Shown piece after piece: positions 1 through 8,403 of a stretch of DNA of 62,796 nucleotides. Positions within the stretch are counted from its first letter, which is position 1. Each line of letters starts with the position of its first letter. The position numbers and the translations under genes were made by a program. The stretch covers positions 1 to 62,796 of the forward strand of contig CANJDH010000017.1 in the NCBI GenBank assembly GCA_947473125.1, in the 5' to 3' direction. The stretch comes from Burkholderiales bacterium (lineage in GTDB: Bacteria; Pseudomonadota; Gammaproteobacteria; Burkholderiales; JAEUOS01). The notes beneath the pieces are model-generated. The model was given only the letters and a program-made list of their open reading frames with translations. It searched no databases and was not told where the DNA came from.

Positions 1-234
1 CAGAAAGAAGGTCAGCACGAAGCCGAGCGACAGGTCATAGTTGATCGAACCGGCGAGCATGGCGAGCAGCGAGAAGGCAAAGAAAAAGCCGTAACGTGTC
101 GGGAAAATGAACACGCGCCGCTGGTTCAAAAAGACATCGCCGGCTTCCGGCCCGCGCGGCTGGAACACCCAGTTGAAGATCATCGGGAAGCGCAGCACGC
201 GTGACAGCGTCGGGCTCCGGATGCTGCTGGCCAT
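1..234 (-). CDS. DUF58-family protein, N-terminal part (cut by window edge)
   Basis: Only the first 78 codons are present; the frame is open to base 1. After a basic start comes an aromatic stretch (FNWVFQP) and then a hydrophobic hairpin around FFFAFSLLAMLAGSINYDL, the usual membrane anchor at the start of DUF58 proteins. It lies 29 bp downstream of the MoxR ATPase on the same strand, and the MoxR-DUF58 order is a well-known operon pair in which the ATPase is thought to act as chaperone for DUF58/VWA partners. A transglutaminase gene often follows outside such pairs; here that would lie off the window. The family call rests on context plus the membrane start. Confidence 0.72.
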   Translation of the reverse strand, partial: MASSIRSPTLSRVLRFPMIFNWVFQPRGPEAGDVFLNQRRVFIFPTRYGFFFAFSLLAMLAGSINYDLSLGFVLTFFL

Positions 235-263
235 GGGTTGCAGGGTGAGCGGTGCGTGAGCGG

Positions 264-1202
264 TTACGGGATGGGTACCGATTTGACCCAGTCCGCCAGC
301 ATCTCCGCCGTTGCACCGCGACCGGTTTGCTGCGACGGCTTGAGGCGGTGGCCCGCGACATTGGGCAACACCGCTTGGACGTCTTCCGGCAGGACGGCGT
401 CTCGGCCCGCAACAAATGCCCAGGCGCGCGAGGCCGCGAGCAGGCCCAGGCCCGCGCGCGGGCTCAAGCCCGAGGCAAACTGTGGCGCCTGGCGTGACGC
501 TTCGACCAGCGCCTGGATATAGTCGATCAGGGCCGCGCTCACATGGGTTCGGGCCGCGCGTGCCTGCATTGTCTCGAAGTCGGCAACACTCATGACGGGC
601 CTGAGTTCGGCGGCGAGCTGACGCCGGTCGACGCCCGACAACAACGCCCGTTCGGCGGCGCGATCCGGGTAGCCCAGTTCCATGCGCATCAGGAACCGGT
701 CAAGCTGGGATTCGGGCAGGGCAAAGGTGCCCACCTGGTGCGAGGGATTCTGGGTTGCAATCACGAAGAAAGGCTGCGGCAGGGGGTGTCCTTTGCCGTC
801 AAGCGTCACCTGCTGCTCCTCCATGGCTTCGAGCAGGGCGCTTTGGGTCTTGGGCGTGGCCCGATTGACTTCGTCGGCGAGAATGAACTGGGCAAAGATC
901 GGGCCTGGATGAAATTTGAAGGTGCCGGTTTCTCTCTCGTAAATCGATACTCCGAGAACGTCGGCAGGCAGCAGGTCGCTGGTGAACTGGATGCGCTGAA
1001 ATTGCAGCCCGATCGAGCGTGCCAAGGCGTGCGCCAACGTTGTTTTGCCGACCCCGGGAACATCCTCTATCAGCAGGTGGCCGCGGGCCAGCATGCATGT
1101 CACGGCCATCCTGACCGGACGATCCTTGCCCAGAATGATGTGATTGAGCTGGTCGATCAGCGCTTGCAGCGGAGACGATTTGACAGCGAGAACGGCAGAC
1201 AT
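264..1202 (-). CDS. MoxR-family AAA+ ATPase
   Basis: 312 residues, normal for MoxR. The Walker A is GVGKTTL at about residues 50-56 and the Walker B is ILADEVNR at about 107-114, followed by the ATQNP sensor-type motif. MoxR ATPases are chaperone-like proteins for metal-cofactor insertion or for activating VWA/DUF58 partners; the exact client here is unknown. The frame stays open to a GTG at 1247, but I chose the ATG at 1200-1202 because the MoxR-like sequence begins there; no strong ribosome-binding site is visible at either site. It is the first gene of an operon continuing into the DUF58 gene. Confidence 0.9.
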   Translation of the reverse strand: MSAVLAVKSSPLQALIDQLNHIILGKDRPVRMAVTCMLARGHLLIEDVPGVGKTTLAHALARSIGLQFQRIQFTSDLLPADVLGVSIYERETGTFKFHPGPIFAQFILADEVNRATPKTQSALLEAMEEQQVTLDGKGHPLPQPFFVIATQNPSHQVGTFALPESQLDRFLMRMELGYPDRAAERALLSGVDRRQLAAELRPVMSVADFETMQARAARTHVSAALIDYIQALVEASRQAPQFASGLSPRAGLGLLAASRAWAFVAGRDAVLPEDVQAVLPNVAGHRLKPSQQTGRGATAEMLADWVKSVPIP

Positions 1203-1394
1203 GGTTTTTTCAGTTGAAGTGTTCGGTTTGATACGAAAATAGTGCACCGCTGGTTGCAGTCAGCTTGCAATACGCTTGCAGTCGGCTCACCAGCGCCTCG
1301 CAAGCTGGTTGCGCTGGCGCGCGAAAAAAACGATGATAGCAACAAGTCAAACAATCACCGTCGGTGCTTTATTCCTTCCACATAACCCATTACG

Positions 1395-2327
1395 ATGACG
1401 ACCGCCTACATTACCCACCCCGATTGCCTCAAACATGACATGGGCGCGGGGCACCCGGAGTGCCCGGATCGACTTCACGCCGTCAACGACCAGATGCGCG
1501 CCTCAGGCCTGCTGGATCACGTGGCACCGTTTGAAGCGCCGATGGCGCATCCCGACATGTTGAAGCGCGTCCACCGGCCGGAGTACGTTGACGCCATATT
1601 CGAACACGCGCCGCAGCAGGGCTATGCGCAACTCGACCCGGATACCGCAATGAACCCGCATTCGCTCCACGCCGCCCTGCGCGCGGCCGGCGCCGGTGTA
1701 TATGCGGTGGATCAGGTGATGGCGGGGGCGGTGGAAAATGCCTTTTGTGCGGTGCGCCCGTGCGGGCACCACGCGACGCGTGGCCGTTCGATGGGGTTCT
1801 GCATTTTCAACAACATCGCCGTTGCTGCGGCCCATGCCATGGAGGTGCATGGCCTGGAGCGTGTCGCCGTGATCGACTTCGACGTGCATCACGGCAATGG
1901 CACTGAGGACGTGTTCGGTGCCGCCGCCTGGCAGACGCGAGTGCTGATGGCGGGCATTTTCCAGCATCCGTTTTACCCGTACAGTGGCACGGATCACCCG
2001 TCGCCGAACATGATCAACGTACCGTTGCGCGAAGGCAGCGGCGGCGATGTCGCGCGCAAGGCCGTCGAGGAATCCTGGCTGCCGGCACTGGACGCCTGGA
2101 AACCCGAAATGATCCTGATATCAGCCGGCTTTGACGCCCATCGCGAAGACATCCTCGGCGGGCTCAAGCTGGTCGAGGCCGATTACGCGTGGATCACCGC
2201 GCAATTGATGGCCGTGGCCAGGCGCCATGCCAAGGGGCGCATCGTATCGATGCTCGAAGGCGGTTACAACCTCTCCGCGCTGGGGCGTAGCGTGGTGGCG
2301 CACGTGAAGACATTGGCCGAGTTGTAA
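1395..2327 (+). CDS. Histone-deacetylase-like (AcuC/APAH-type) zinc amidohydrolase
   Basis: 310 residues. The arginase/deacetylase fold signatures are intact: the histidine pair at about 125-126 (GHHATRG), DFDVHHGNGT at 161-170 supplying metal-binding Asp and His, and SAGFDAH at 243-249 with the third metal ligand, then the GGYN motif carrying the catalytic Tyr. Bacterial members deacetylate acetylated polyamines, small amides or lysines; the substrate cannot be read here. It is transcribed away from MoxR across a 190-bp intergenic region in which the 8-mer TTGCAGTC occurs twice. The sequence before the ATG has no clear ribosome-binding site. Confidence 0.9.
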   Translation: MTTAYITHPDCLKHDMGAGHPECPDRLHAVNDQMRASGLLDHVAPFEAPMAHPDMLKRVHRPEYVDAIFEHAPQQGYAQLDPDTAMNPHSLHAALRAAGAGVYAVDQVMAGAVENAFCAVRPCGHHATRGRSMGFCIFNNIAVAAAHAMEVHGLERVAVIDFDVHHGNGTEDVFGAAAWQTRVLMAGIFQHPFYPYSGTDHPSPNMINVPLREGSGGDVARKAVEESWLPALDAWKPEMILISAGFDAHREDILGGLKLVEADYAWITAQLMAVARRHAKGRIVSMLEGGYNLSALGRSVVAHVKTLAEL

Positions 2328-2333
2328 AACCGT

Positions 2334-2373
2334 AAGCGGTAAAGCGGCAAAGCGGCAAAGCGGCAAAGCGCCG
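2334..2373 (+). repeat. Tandem 8-bp repeat, about five units
   Basis: Five consecutive 8-bp units matching AAGCGGCA lie just after the deacetylase stop codon: one variant, three identical copies, then a diverged unit. The tract is non-coding and sits between convergent genes. It is a simple-sequence repeat that could vary in length between strains; no function is apparent. Confidence 0.85.
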
Positions 2374-2400
2374 CCATTCTGCTGGTAACTGCCCGGAGAC

Positions 2401-2427
2401 GCCCTGCCACCAACGGTTTTCAGGTGG
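2401..2427 (+). repeat. Copy A of a dispersed ACCAACGGTTT element
   Basis: Contains CTGCCACCAACGGTTTTCA, one of four related short elements in the window (others near 8351, 28158 and 58742). Here GCCACC at 2406-2411 pairs with GGTGGC at 2423-2428, with an 11-nt loop containing the conserved core. It lies between the convergent deacetylase and DUF2486-like genes. Confidence 0.55.
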
Positions 2428-2428
2428 C

Positions 2429-2830
2429 TCAGCTATCGGTCTTGTGAAGGGCGGCCAATTCTGCCGCGACCGCCTGCGCCACGGCGTCACGCACGATGTT
2501 GCGCGCCGTGACCTTGAGTTCGGCTGTCATGCCCGCCAACACCTGTTCGAGTAGGTCGGTCAGCGACTCGCGCAACCGTTGCTCGACGATCGGATCGATA
2601 CGCATCGTCAGCCCCGCCAGGACGCGCGACTGCACCCGCAAAGACAATTCGTCGAGCCAGGCATCCGGGTCAATCATAGCCACCGGCTCTTCAGGCTGCG
2701 CCAGAGTGTAGAGGCGTTGGGTGCTTTCCAGATGAGGGTCATCGGCAGCCGGCAGCGCCAGGTGGGCTTCAGGCGTGACCACATCGGTGAGTACCGGAAT
2801 GCCGTCGTCCTCGGGCGTGATGGCGTTCAA
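2429..2830 (-). CDS. Small acidic protein, DUF2486-like
   Basis: 133 residues. The N-terminal third is acidic and Pro-rich (DDGIPVLTDVV near the start); the rest is predicted amphipathic helix, with regular Leu/Val spacing from about residue 60 to the end. Proteins of this shape occur next to holC in Burkholderiales and are annotated DUF2486, function unknown. Its ATG overlaps the holC stop by 4 bp (ATGA), so the two are translationally coupled. That coupling makes a role near the DNA polymerase III chi subunit possible, but this is only context. Confidence 0.6.
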   Translation of the reverse strand: MNAITPEDDGIPVLTDVVTPEAHLALPAADDPHLESTQRLYTLAQPEEPVAMIDPDAWLDELSLRVQSRVLAGLTMRIDPIVEQRLRESLTDLLEQVLAGMTAELKVTARNIVRDAVAQAVAAELAALHKTDS

Positions 2831-3282
2831 GCCGGATCCCTTTCCCTGAGCGTATCGAGATCGACGGTGCCGATTTCATAGCCGCGGTCGCGGTAAAACT
2901 TGAGCCGTTCCCGTGCCTGGCGGCGGTCATCGGCATCGTCGCGGCTGACAATCTCGAGAACGCGTTCAAATCGGCTGAAATGCGCCGGGCGCTCGTGGTC
3001 CAGATTCATCAGTATTTCGTGATGCGGCATGGATGCCGATTCGGCAACCGCGTCGCCGCACAGCAGGATGGCGGTCTGCGGCGCCAGTTTGTGCCCGGCA
3101 TTGCAATGCGGCAGGAATCCCGTGGGAGGAGAGACCCACATCAGGCGGTCGAGCGCGGCAAGGTGGTTGGCATTACGAGTGTAAATCGTGAGCCGGTGCT
3201 TTTTCGCGTACGCCTTGCGCGCCAGTTTGATGGCAATGTCGAGCTTGTCCGGCGCGTTGAAGTAGAAATCGATGCGCGTCAT
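2827..3282 (-). CDS. holC: DNA polymerase III chi subunit
   Basis: 151 residues beginning MTRIDFYFNAPDKL, the typical HolC start, and containing the LDRLMWVSPPTGFLPH stretch characteristic of the family. Chi binds psi and the single-stranded DNA-binding protein in the clamp-loader complex at the replication fork. The open frame extends upstream to 3477, but family length and sequence place the start at the ATG 3280-3282. It lies 61 bp downstream of pepA on the same strand; pepA-holC adjacency is common in proteobacteria. It overlaps the downstream DUF2486-like gene by 4 bp. Confidence 0.93.
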   Translation of the reverse strand: MTRIDFYFNAPDKLDIAIKLARKAYAKKHRLTIYTRNANHLAALDRLMWVSPPTGFLPHCNAGHKLAPQTAILLCGDAVAESASMPHHEILMNLDHERPAHFSRFERVLEIVSRDDADDRRQARERLKFYRDRGYEIGTVDLDTLRERDPA

Positions 3283-3343
3283 GCTCGGCCTGCAGGCACA
3301 CGCCATACGCTCCACCACATCGACTTCGCCATCCTCGGGCACC

Positions 3344-4837
3344 TCAGGCGGCGGATGCGCGATGCAGCAGGAAATGGGTGAGCAGCGGCACCGGGCGTCC
3401 GGTGGAACCCTTGGCGGCGCCGGATTTCCAGGCCGTGCCGGCAATGTCGAGGTGGGCCCATTCATACTTCTTGGCAAACCGAGACAGGAAACAGGCTGCG
3501 GTCACGCTGCCGGCAGGGCGACCGCCAATGTTGGCCATGTCAGCAAAGTTGGACTTCAGTTGCTCCTGATAGTCATCCCAGAGCGGCATGTGCCAGGCGC
3601 GGTCATGCGCGTCGTCCCCGGCATGTTGCAGCTCGCGCGCCAGGCTGTCGGTGTTGCTGTAGAGCCCGGTGGCGACATGCCCCAGCGCAATCACGCACGC
3701 ACCGGTGAGGGTGGCAATATCAACCACGCAGGCCGGGGCGTAACGTTCAGCGTAAGTGAGTGCGTCGTTCAGGATCAGGCGGCCTTCGGCATCGGTATTG
3801 AGTATCTCGACCGTCTGCCCGGACATGGTGGTGACGATGTCGCCGGGTTTGGTGGCGGCGCCGCCCGGCATATTTTCGGTAGTGGGCACCAGGCCGACCA
3901 CATTGAGCTTGAGCTTGAGCTCGGCAATCGCCTTGAAAGTGCCTAGCACTGATGCCGCGCCGCACATGTCGAATTTCATTTCGTCCATGCCTTCGCCCGG
4001 CTTGAGCGAGATCCCGCCTGTGTCAAAGGTGATTCCCTTGCCGACCAGCACCACCGGTTTGTCGCCCTTGGCACCGCCGTTGTATTCCATCACGATGAAC
4101 TTGGGGGGTTGGCGCGATCCGTCGGCGACCGACAGAAAGGATCCCATTTTGAGATCCTCGCAATCCTTGCGCTCCAGAACCTTGCAGGAAAAGCCGGCTT
4201 CCTTGGCGAGCTCCTGCGCGCGATTCGCCAGGTAGGCGGGCGTGCAAACGTTGCCTGGCAGGTTGCCCAGATCCTTGGCCAGCGCCATGCCGCCCGCAAT
4301 GGCGGCGCCTTCCTGCATGGCGCGCTCGGCACCGGCCAACTCGTTGCGTCGCTCGACCGCGAGGGTCAGCTTGCGCAGCGGGCGGCGCACTTCATCCTTC
4401 TTGCTCTTCATCGCATCAAAGCGATACACGGCGTCCTGGGCGACGGTGGCGGCCTGGCGCACGCGCCAATTGGTGTCGCGCTTCTTGACCGGTACTTCGG
4501 TCAGGTACAGCGTACCGTCAAACGCGCCGGTTTCGTTCAGGGTGGTGACTGCGGTATGGATCGCGGAGCGATATTCGCGTTCGCGAAAATCCTTCTCCCG
4601 CCCCAGGCCAACCAACAGGACGCGGTCGCCGAGTAATCCGGGTACATTGTGCAGCAGGAGGGTGCGCCCGGCCTTGCCTTCCATGTCGCCGCGGCGAATG
4701 ATGTCGGAAAGGTAACCCTTGCTGGCGTTGTCGACGAGTTCCCCGGCGAGGGTGAGCTTGCGCGGTTCGAATACACCGATGACGATGCAGGCGCTGCGCT
4801 GCTTTTCGGGGCTGCCGCTCTTTATGCTAAATTCCAT
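3344..4837 (-). CDS. pepA: Leucyl (cytosol) aminopeptidase
   Basis: 497 residues, close to E. coli PepA (503). The M17 signature NTDAEGRL is intact, as are upstream metal-binding and catalytic parts (GKGITFDTGG with its Lys/Asp, and DMCGAASVLG). It removes N-terminal residues from peptides as a two-metal hexamer in the cytoplasm; in E. coli PepA also binds DNA. The ATG at 4835-4837 has GGAG about 8 nt upstream, whereas the open frame reaches 4915. It is divergent from lptF across 114 bp, an arrangement conserved in many gamma- and betaproteobacteria. Confidence 0.96.
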   Translation of the reverse strand: MEFSIKSGSPEKQRSACIVIGVFEPRKLTLAGELVDNASKGYLSDIIRRGDMEGKAGRTLLLHNVPGLLGDRVLLVGLGREKDFREREYRSAIHTAVTTLNETGAFDGTLYLTEVPVKKRDTNWRVRQAATVAQDAVYRFDAMKSKKDEVRRPLRKLTLAVERRNELAGAERAMQEGAAIAGGMALAKDLGNLPGNVCTPAYLANRAQELAKEAGFSCKVLERKDCEDLKMGSFLSVADGSRQPPKFIVMEYNGGAKGDKPVVLVGKGITFDTGGISLKPGEGMDEMKFDMCGAASVLGTFKAIAELKLKLNVVGLVPTTENMPGGAATKPGDIVTTMSGQTVEILNTDAEGRLILNDALTYAERYAPACVVDIATLTGACVIALGHVATGLYSNTDSLARELQHAGDDAHDRAWHMPLWDDYQEQLKSNFADMANIGGRPAGSVTAACFLSRFAKKYEWAHLDIAGTAWKSGAAKGSTGRPVPLLTHFLLHRASAA

Positions 4838-4951
4838 CGCGATTCTCCGCAGTGCGTGGCCTTGAAGAATTGCCATTATGACGCGATTCGGCGGAATTTT
4901 ACAAATCCGCCCCATTTCCCCTTCATTTCCGTCAGAGCCCAGAGCCGCCCG

Positions 4952-6037
4952 ATGATTTTCCGCCAGTCGCTGATGCGCGAACTGAACCAGATTGCCGGGG
5001 CGGTGTTCGTGACGCTGTTCACGATCATGTTGACGACCCAGTCGATTCGCCTGCTTGGTCAGGCTGCCGGGGGCAAGTTGGCCTCCGAGGCAGTTCTGGC
5101 GCTTCTCGGCTTTTCCGCATTGGGCTATCTGCCGGTGTTGCTGTCGCTGACCGTGTTCGTGTCTATTCTGCTGACCCTGTCGCGCCAGTATCGCGATTCG
5201 GAGATGGTGGTCTGGTTCGCCAGCGGCCAGTCGCTGATGGCGTGGATTCGTCCAGTGCTGCTGTTTGCGCTGCCGTTCGTGTTGATGACTGCGGCGCTCA
5301 GCCTGGTGGCCTCGCCTTGGGCGGCAAGCAGCAGCGAGCGCTACAAGGCTGGCCTGGAGGCGCGCGACGATGCGTCGCGCATTTCACCCGGTGCGTTCAA
5401 GGAGTCGGCACGCGGCAACCGGGTCTTTTTTGTCGAAAGCAATGCGGCCGACGCGGCATCGGTGCAGAACGTATTCGTCAACTCGATCCAGCACGGCAAA
5501 CTGGGCATCATGGTGTCGAAGCAGGGGTTTACCGAGATTGCACCCAATGGCGATAAATTCCTTGTAATGGTGAGCGGGCGGCGTTACGAAGGCGAGCCGG
5601 GCAAGCTCGACTACAAGATCATGGATTTCGAGCGCTATGCGGTTCGCGTCGAACAAAAGGCCGATCGCATCGAACCGGAAAGCAGCCCGCGTCAATTGAC
5701 GACCCTGGAACTGCTGGGTAATCGCAACAATCCCAACAAAGGCGAATTTCTCTGGCGCATCGGCGTGCCTTTGGCCGCGCTGGTGCTGGCGTTGCTGGCG
5801 ATTCCATTGTCGTTTGTGAACCCGCGTGCAGGGCGCTCCGTCAACCTGCTGTTTGCGCTCGTCACATACATGGTCTACAGCAACTGCATCAGCATCACCC
5901 AGGCCTGGGTGGCGCAAGGGCGGGTTGGCTTCTGGGCGGCTTGGTGGCTGGTGCATGTCGTCATGTTTGTACTCCTGCTGGCCTTGTTCTGGCGCCGCCT
6001 GGCGGTCCGGTCCGTGTTTTCACTGTTGCGGCGCTGA
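4952..6037 (+). CDS. lptF: LPS export permease LptF
   Basis: 361 residues. There are membrane helices at the N-terminus (about 10-110) and three near the C-terminus (about 265-350), around a periplasmic jellyroll-type domain, the LptF/LptG architecture. The start MIFRQSLMRELNQ resembles LptF. With LptG it forms the inner-membrane part of LptB2FG, which extracts lipopolysaccharide for transport to the outer membrane. The open frame runs back to 4649 through pepA, so the start was set at ATG 4952 by family length. lptG follows 49 bp downstream. Confidence 0.95.
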   Translation: MIFRQSLMRELNQIAGAVFVTLFTIMLTTQSIRLLGQAAGGKLASEAVLALLGFSALGYLPVLLSLTVFVSILLTLSRQYRDSEMVVWFASGQSLMAWIRPVLLFALPFVLMTAALSLVASPWAASSSERYKAGLEARDDASRISPGAFKESARGNRVFFVESNAADAASVQNVFVNSIQHGKLGIMVSKQGFTEIAPNGDKFLVMVSGRRYEGEPGKLDYKIMDFERYAVRVEQKADRIEPESSPRQLTTLELLGNRNNPNKGEFLWRIGVPLAALVLALLAIPLSFVNPRAGRSVNLLFALVTYMVYSNCISITQAWVAQGRVGFWAAWWLVHVVMFVLLLALFWRRLAVRSVFSLLRR

Positions 6038-6086
6038 GAGGGGGGCGAGCGATGCGGGCGAGACGGTTGGGTACGGGCGGCACGCG

Positions 6087-7160
6087 ATGAAGATTCTAAG
6101 GCGTTACCTGGCGCGCGAAATTTATTCGGCGACGGCGCTGGTGTTGTTCGCTTTTCTGGGCTTGTTTGCATTTTTCGACCTGATCCACGAACTCGGCGAC
6201 ATCGGCAAGGGTGAGTACAAGCTCCAGCACGCGGCGATGTTTGTGCTGCTGTCGATCCCCGGGCGCATTTATGAGCTGATGCCGATCGCCGCCCTGATCG
6301 GCGCGGTTTACGCGCTGGCGTTGCTCGCGGCGCACTCTGAAGTGACGGTGATGCGCGCGTCAGGCATGTCCACCTTTCAGGCCCTTGGGGCGGTGATGAG
6401 CGCGGGGTTGGTATTCGCCGGCATCACGTTTCTGTTTGGCGAGCTCATCGCGCCCCCGGCGGAACGCGCCGCGCAGTCGCTGCGCCTCAAGGCCATCAGT
6501 TCGGTGATCGCGCAGGAATTCCGCTCCGGCTTGTGGGTGCGTGATGCCAGCACCTTTCTCAACGTCAGAGAGGTCAAGCCCGACGCGCGCCTGGTGGGGG
6601 TCAAGCTCTATGAATTTGACGATCAGTACCGACTGCGCTCGGTCAGTTTCGCGGAGCAGGGGGAGTACCAGCCGCCGAACCGGTGGAAGCTCACGGGCGT
6701 GGTGCGCACCGTGTTCGCGGAGACCGGCAGCCGCATCGAAAAAGCGCAGGAAGTGATGTGGTCCTCGGCACTGAACCCGGACATCCTTGGCGTGCTGCTG
6801 GTGCAGCCCGACAAGATGTCGGTGGCGACCCTGTACCAGTACGTTCGGCACCTTGCCGACAACCGCCAGAGCACCAGCCGCTACGACATCGCATTGTGGA
6901 AGAAAATTGTCTATCCGCTGGCGGTGCTGGTGATGATGGCGCTGGCGCTGCCTTTCGCCTACATGCAGACGCGTTCCGGCGGGGTCTCATTCAAGATTTT
7001 TGCAGGCATCATGCTCGGACTGGTGTTTCACCTGCTCAACAGCCTGTTTGCCCACCTCGGGGCGATCAATACCTGGCATGCGTTCCTGTCAGCGGTGACA
7101 CCGAGCCTGCTGTTCCTCGCCCTGGCCGGCATCATGCAGTGGCGGGCCGCGCGCGCCTGA
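6087..7160 (+). CDS. lptG: LPS export permease LptG
   Basis: 357 residues beginning MKILRRYLAREIYSA, with N-terminal helices, a central periplasmic domain and C-terminal helices as in LptF. The segment LMPIAALIGAVYALALLA and the downstream HSEVTVMRASGMS coupling-helix region are typical of LptG. It is the partner of LptF in LPS extraction. The open frame extends into lptF, but the ATG at 6087 gives the family start. The gene ends 71 bp before the radical SAM gene. Confidence 0.95.
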   Translation: MKILRRYLAREIYSATALVLFAFLGLFAFFDLIHELGDIGKGEYKLQHAAMFVLLSIPGRIYELMPIAALIGAVYALALLAAHSEVTVMRASGMSTFQALGAVMSAGLVFAGITFLFGELIAPPAERAAQSLRLKAISSVIAQEFRSGLWVRDASTFLNVREVKPDARLVGVKLYEFDDQYRLRSVSFAEQGEYQPPNRWKLTGVVRTVFAETGSRIEKAQEVMWSSALNPDILGVLLVQPDKMSVATLYQYVRHLADNRQSTSRYDIALWKKIVYPLAVLVMMALALPFAYMQTRSGGVSFKIFAGIMLGLVFHLLNSLFAHLGAINTWHAFLSAVTPSLLFLALAGIMQWRAARA

Positions 7161-7231
7161 AACCTTCGTCTCATCGGTTGTCGAGTGAAGACTGTACGAA
7201 AAGCCAGTTTTCCATTATGATGTGATCCGCC

Positions 7232-8356
7232 ATGAGCGAGATTGCACAAAACAGGGTTGTCTGGAAAGGCCGCGGCACGTCGATTGCGCCGCAAGTGCGT
7301 TTCGACGCGTTGCGCCGCGAACTGGTGGACGATGGCTGGGATGGCCAGGAACGGCAGGAGACCGAGCGGGCGCAGCCGAGAACCGTGGTCACGGCACAAA
7401 CGGCGAAGAGCATCATTTCACGCAATGCGTCGCCCGACATCCCGTTTACCCAGTCCGTAAATCCCTATTATGGTTGTGAGCACGGCTGCATCTATTGCTA
7501 TGCACGGCCGAGCTATGCCTACTGGGGCTTGTCGCCGGGGCTGGATTTTGAAACCCGGTTGTTTGCCAAAGCCAACGCAGCCGAGTTGTTGCGAAAGGAA
7601 TTGTCGCGTCCGGCATACAAGGTTAGCCCGATCAGCATCGGGGCCAACACCGACCCGTATCAGCCGGTAGAGAGCGAGTGGGCGATTACGCGCGCCATCC
7701 TCGAGGTATGCGAGGAGTTTGGCCAGCCGGTGGGCATCATCACCAAATCCTCGTTGATCGAGCGCGACATCGACATTCTGTCGCGCATGGCGCAAGTCAA
7801 TCTGGCCAAGGTATTCATTTCATGCGCGTCCCTCGACGCCGGACTGGCAAGAACGCTGGAGCCACGCGCAGCCGCTCCGTATCGCCGCATCGAAACCATC
7901 CGACGCTTGTCGGCAGCGGGCATTCCGACCGGCATCCTGGCTGCGCCCATGATTCCCATGCTCAACGATGCGACCCTGGAGGCTGCGCTCGAAGCGGCGC
8001 ATGCGGCGGGGGCGCGCGAGGCGGGTTATGTGCTGCTGCGGCTTCCCCACGAGCTCAAAGACCTGTTCAAGGATTGGTTGAACGTGCATTTTCCGGATCG
8101 CGCCGCGCACGTGATGAGCATTGTGCGGCAGTCGCACGGCGGGCGCGAGAATGATGCGAGCTTCGGCAGCCGCATGCGCGGCGATGGCATCTTTGCCGAC
8201 ATGATCGCGCAACGTTTCAAGAAGGCGTGCGCACGCCTCGGATTGAACGGTCGCCATTACGCGCTGGACAGCCTGCACTTCAAACCGCCGCAAAGTATCG
8301 CAGGTCATGGCCTGCAGAATGGCTCTGGGAGCGGACCACAGCTGGACCTGTTCTGA
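7232..8356 (+). CDS. PA0069-type radical SAM protein (spore photoproduct lyase-like)
   Basis: 374 residues. The radical SAM cluster motif CEHGCIYC has Cys at 82, 86 and 89, preceded by SVNPYYG and followed by YARPSYAYWG, as in the PA0069/SPL-like group. Such proteins bind a [4Fe-4S] cluster and S-adenosylmethionine; their substrate is not established. The Arg/His-rich C-terminal part (FGSRMRGDGIFADMIAQRF) is also family-like. The ATG at 7232 lacks a strong ribosome-binding site. The stop codon lies inside a hairpin at 8351-8383 that may end transcription. Confidence 0.88.
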   Translation: MSEIAQNRVVWKGRGTSIAPQVRFDALRRELVDDGWDGQERQETERAQPRTVVTAQTAKSIISRNASPDIPFTQSVNPYYGCEHGCIYCYARPSYAYWGLSPGLDFETRLFAKANAAELLRKELSRPAYKVSPISIGANTDPYQPVESEWAITRAILEVCEEFGQPVGIITKSSLIERDIDILSRMAQVNLAKVFISCASLDAGLARTLEPRAAAPYRRIETIRRLSAAGIPTGILAAPMIPMLNDATLEAALEAAHAAGAREAGYVLLRLPHELKDLFKDWLNVHFPDRAAHVMSIVRQSHGGRENDASFGSRMRGDGIFADMIAQRFKKACARLGLNGRHYALDSLHFKPPQSIAGHGLQNGSGSGPQLDLF

Positions 8357-8383
8357 AACCCTTGGCCACCAACGGTTTCAGAA
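8351..8383 (+). repeat. Copy B of the dispersed element: perfect 10-bp hairpin over a stop codon
   Basis: TTCTGAAACC at 8351-8360 and GGTTTCAGAA at 8374-8383 are perfect inverted arms around a 13-nt loop, CTTGGCCACCAAC. The stop codon of the radical SAM gene is in the left arm. The loop and right arm share the CCTTGKCC-ACCAACGGTTT core with copies near 2401, 28158 and 58742. It lies between convergent genes and has no U-run, so it looks more like a REP-type hairpin than a classic terminator. Confidence 0.75.
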
Positions 8384-8403
8384 TGACGCGCTGATGGAAA
8401 TGA

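Noticed and set aside
1248-1320. Repeated TTGCAGTC and GCTTGCA words upstream of MoxR as an operator
   Set aside because: Short direct repeats in GC-rich intergenic DNA without a recognised motif or symmetry.
4649-4951. Longer N-terminus for LptF reaching back through pepA
   Set aside because: It would overlap pepA and add about 100 residues unlike LptF; the ATG at 4952 gives the family length.
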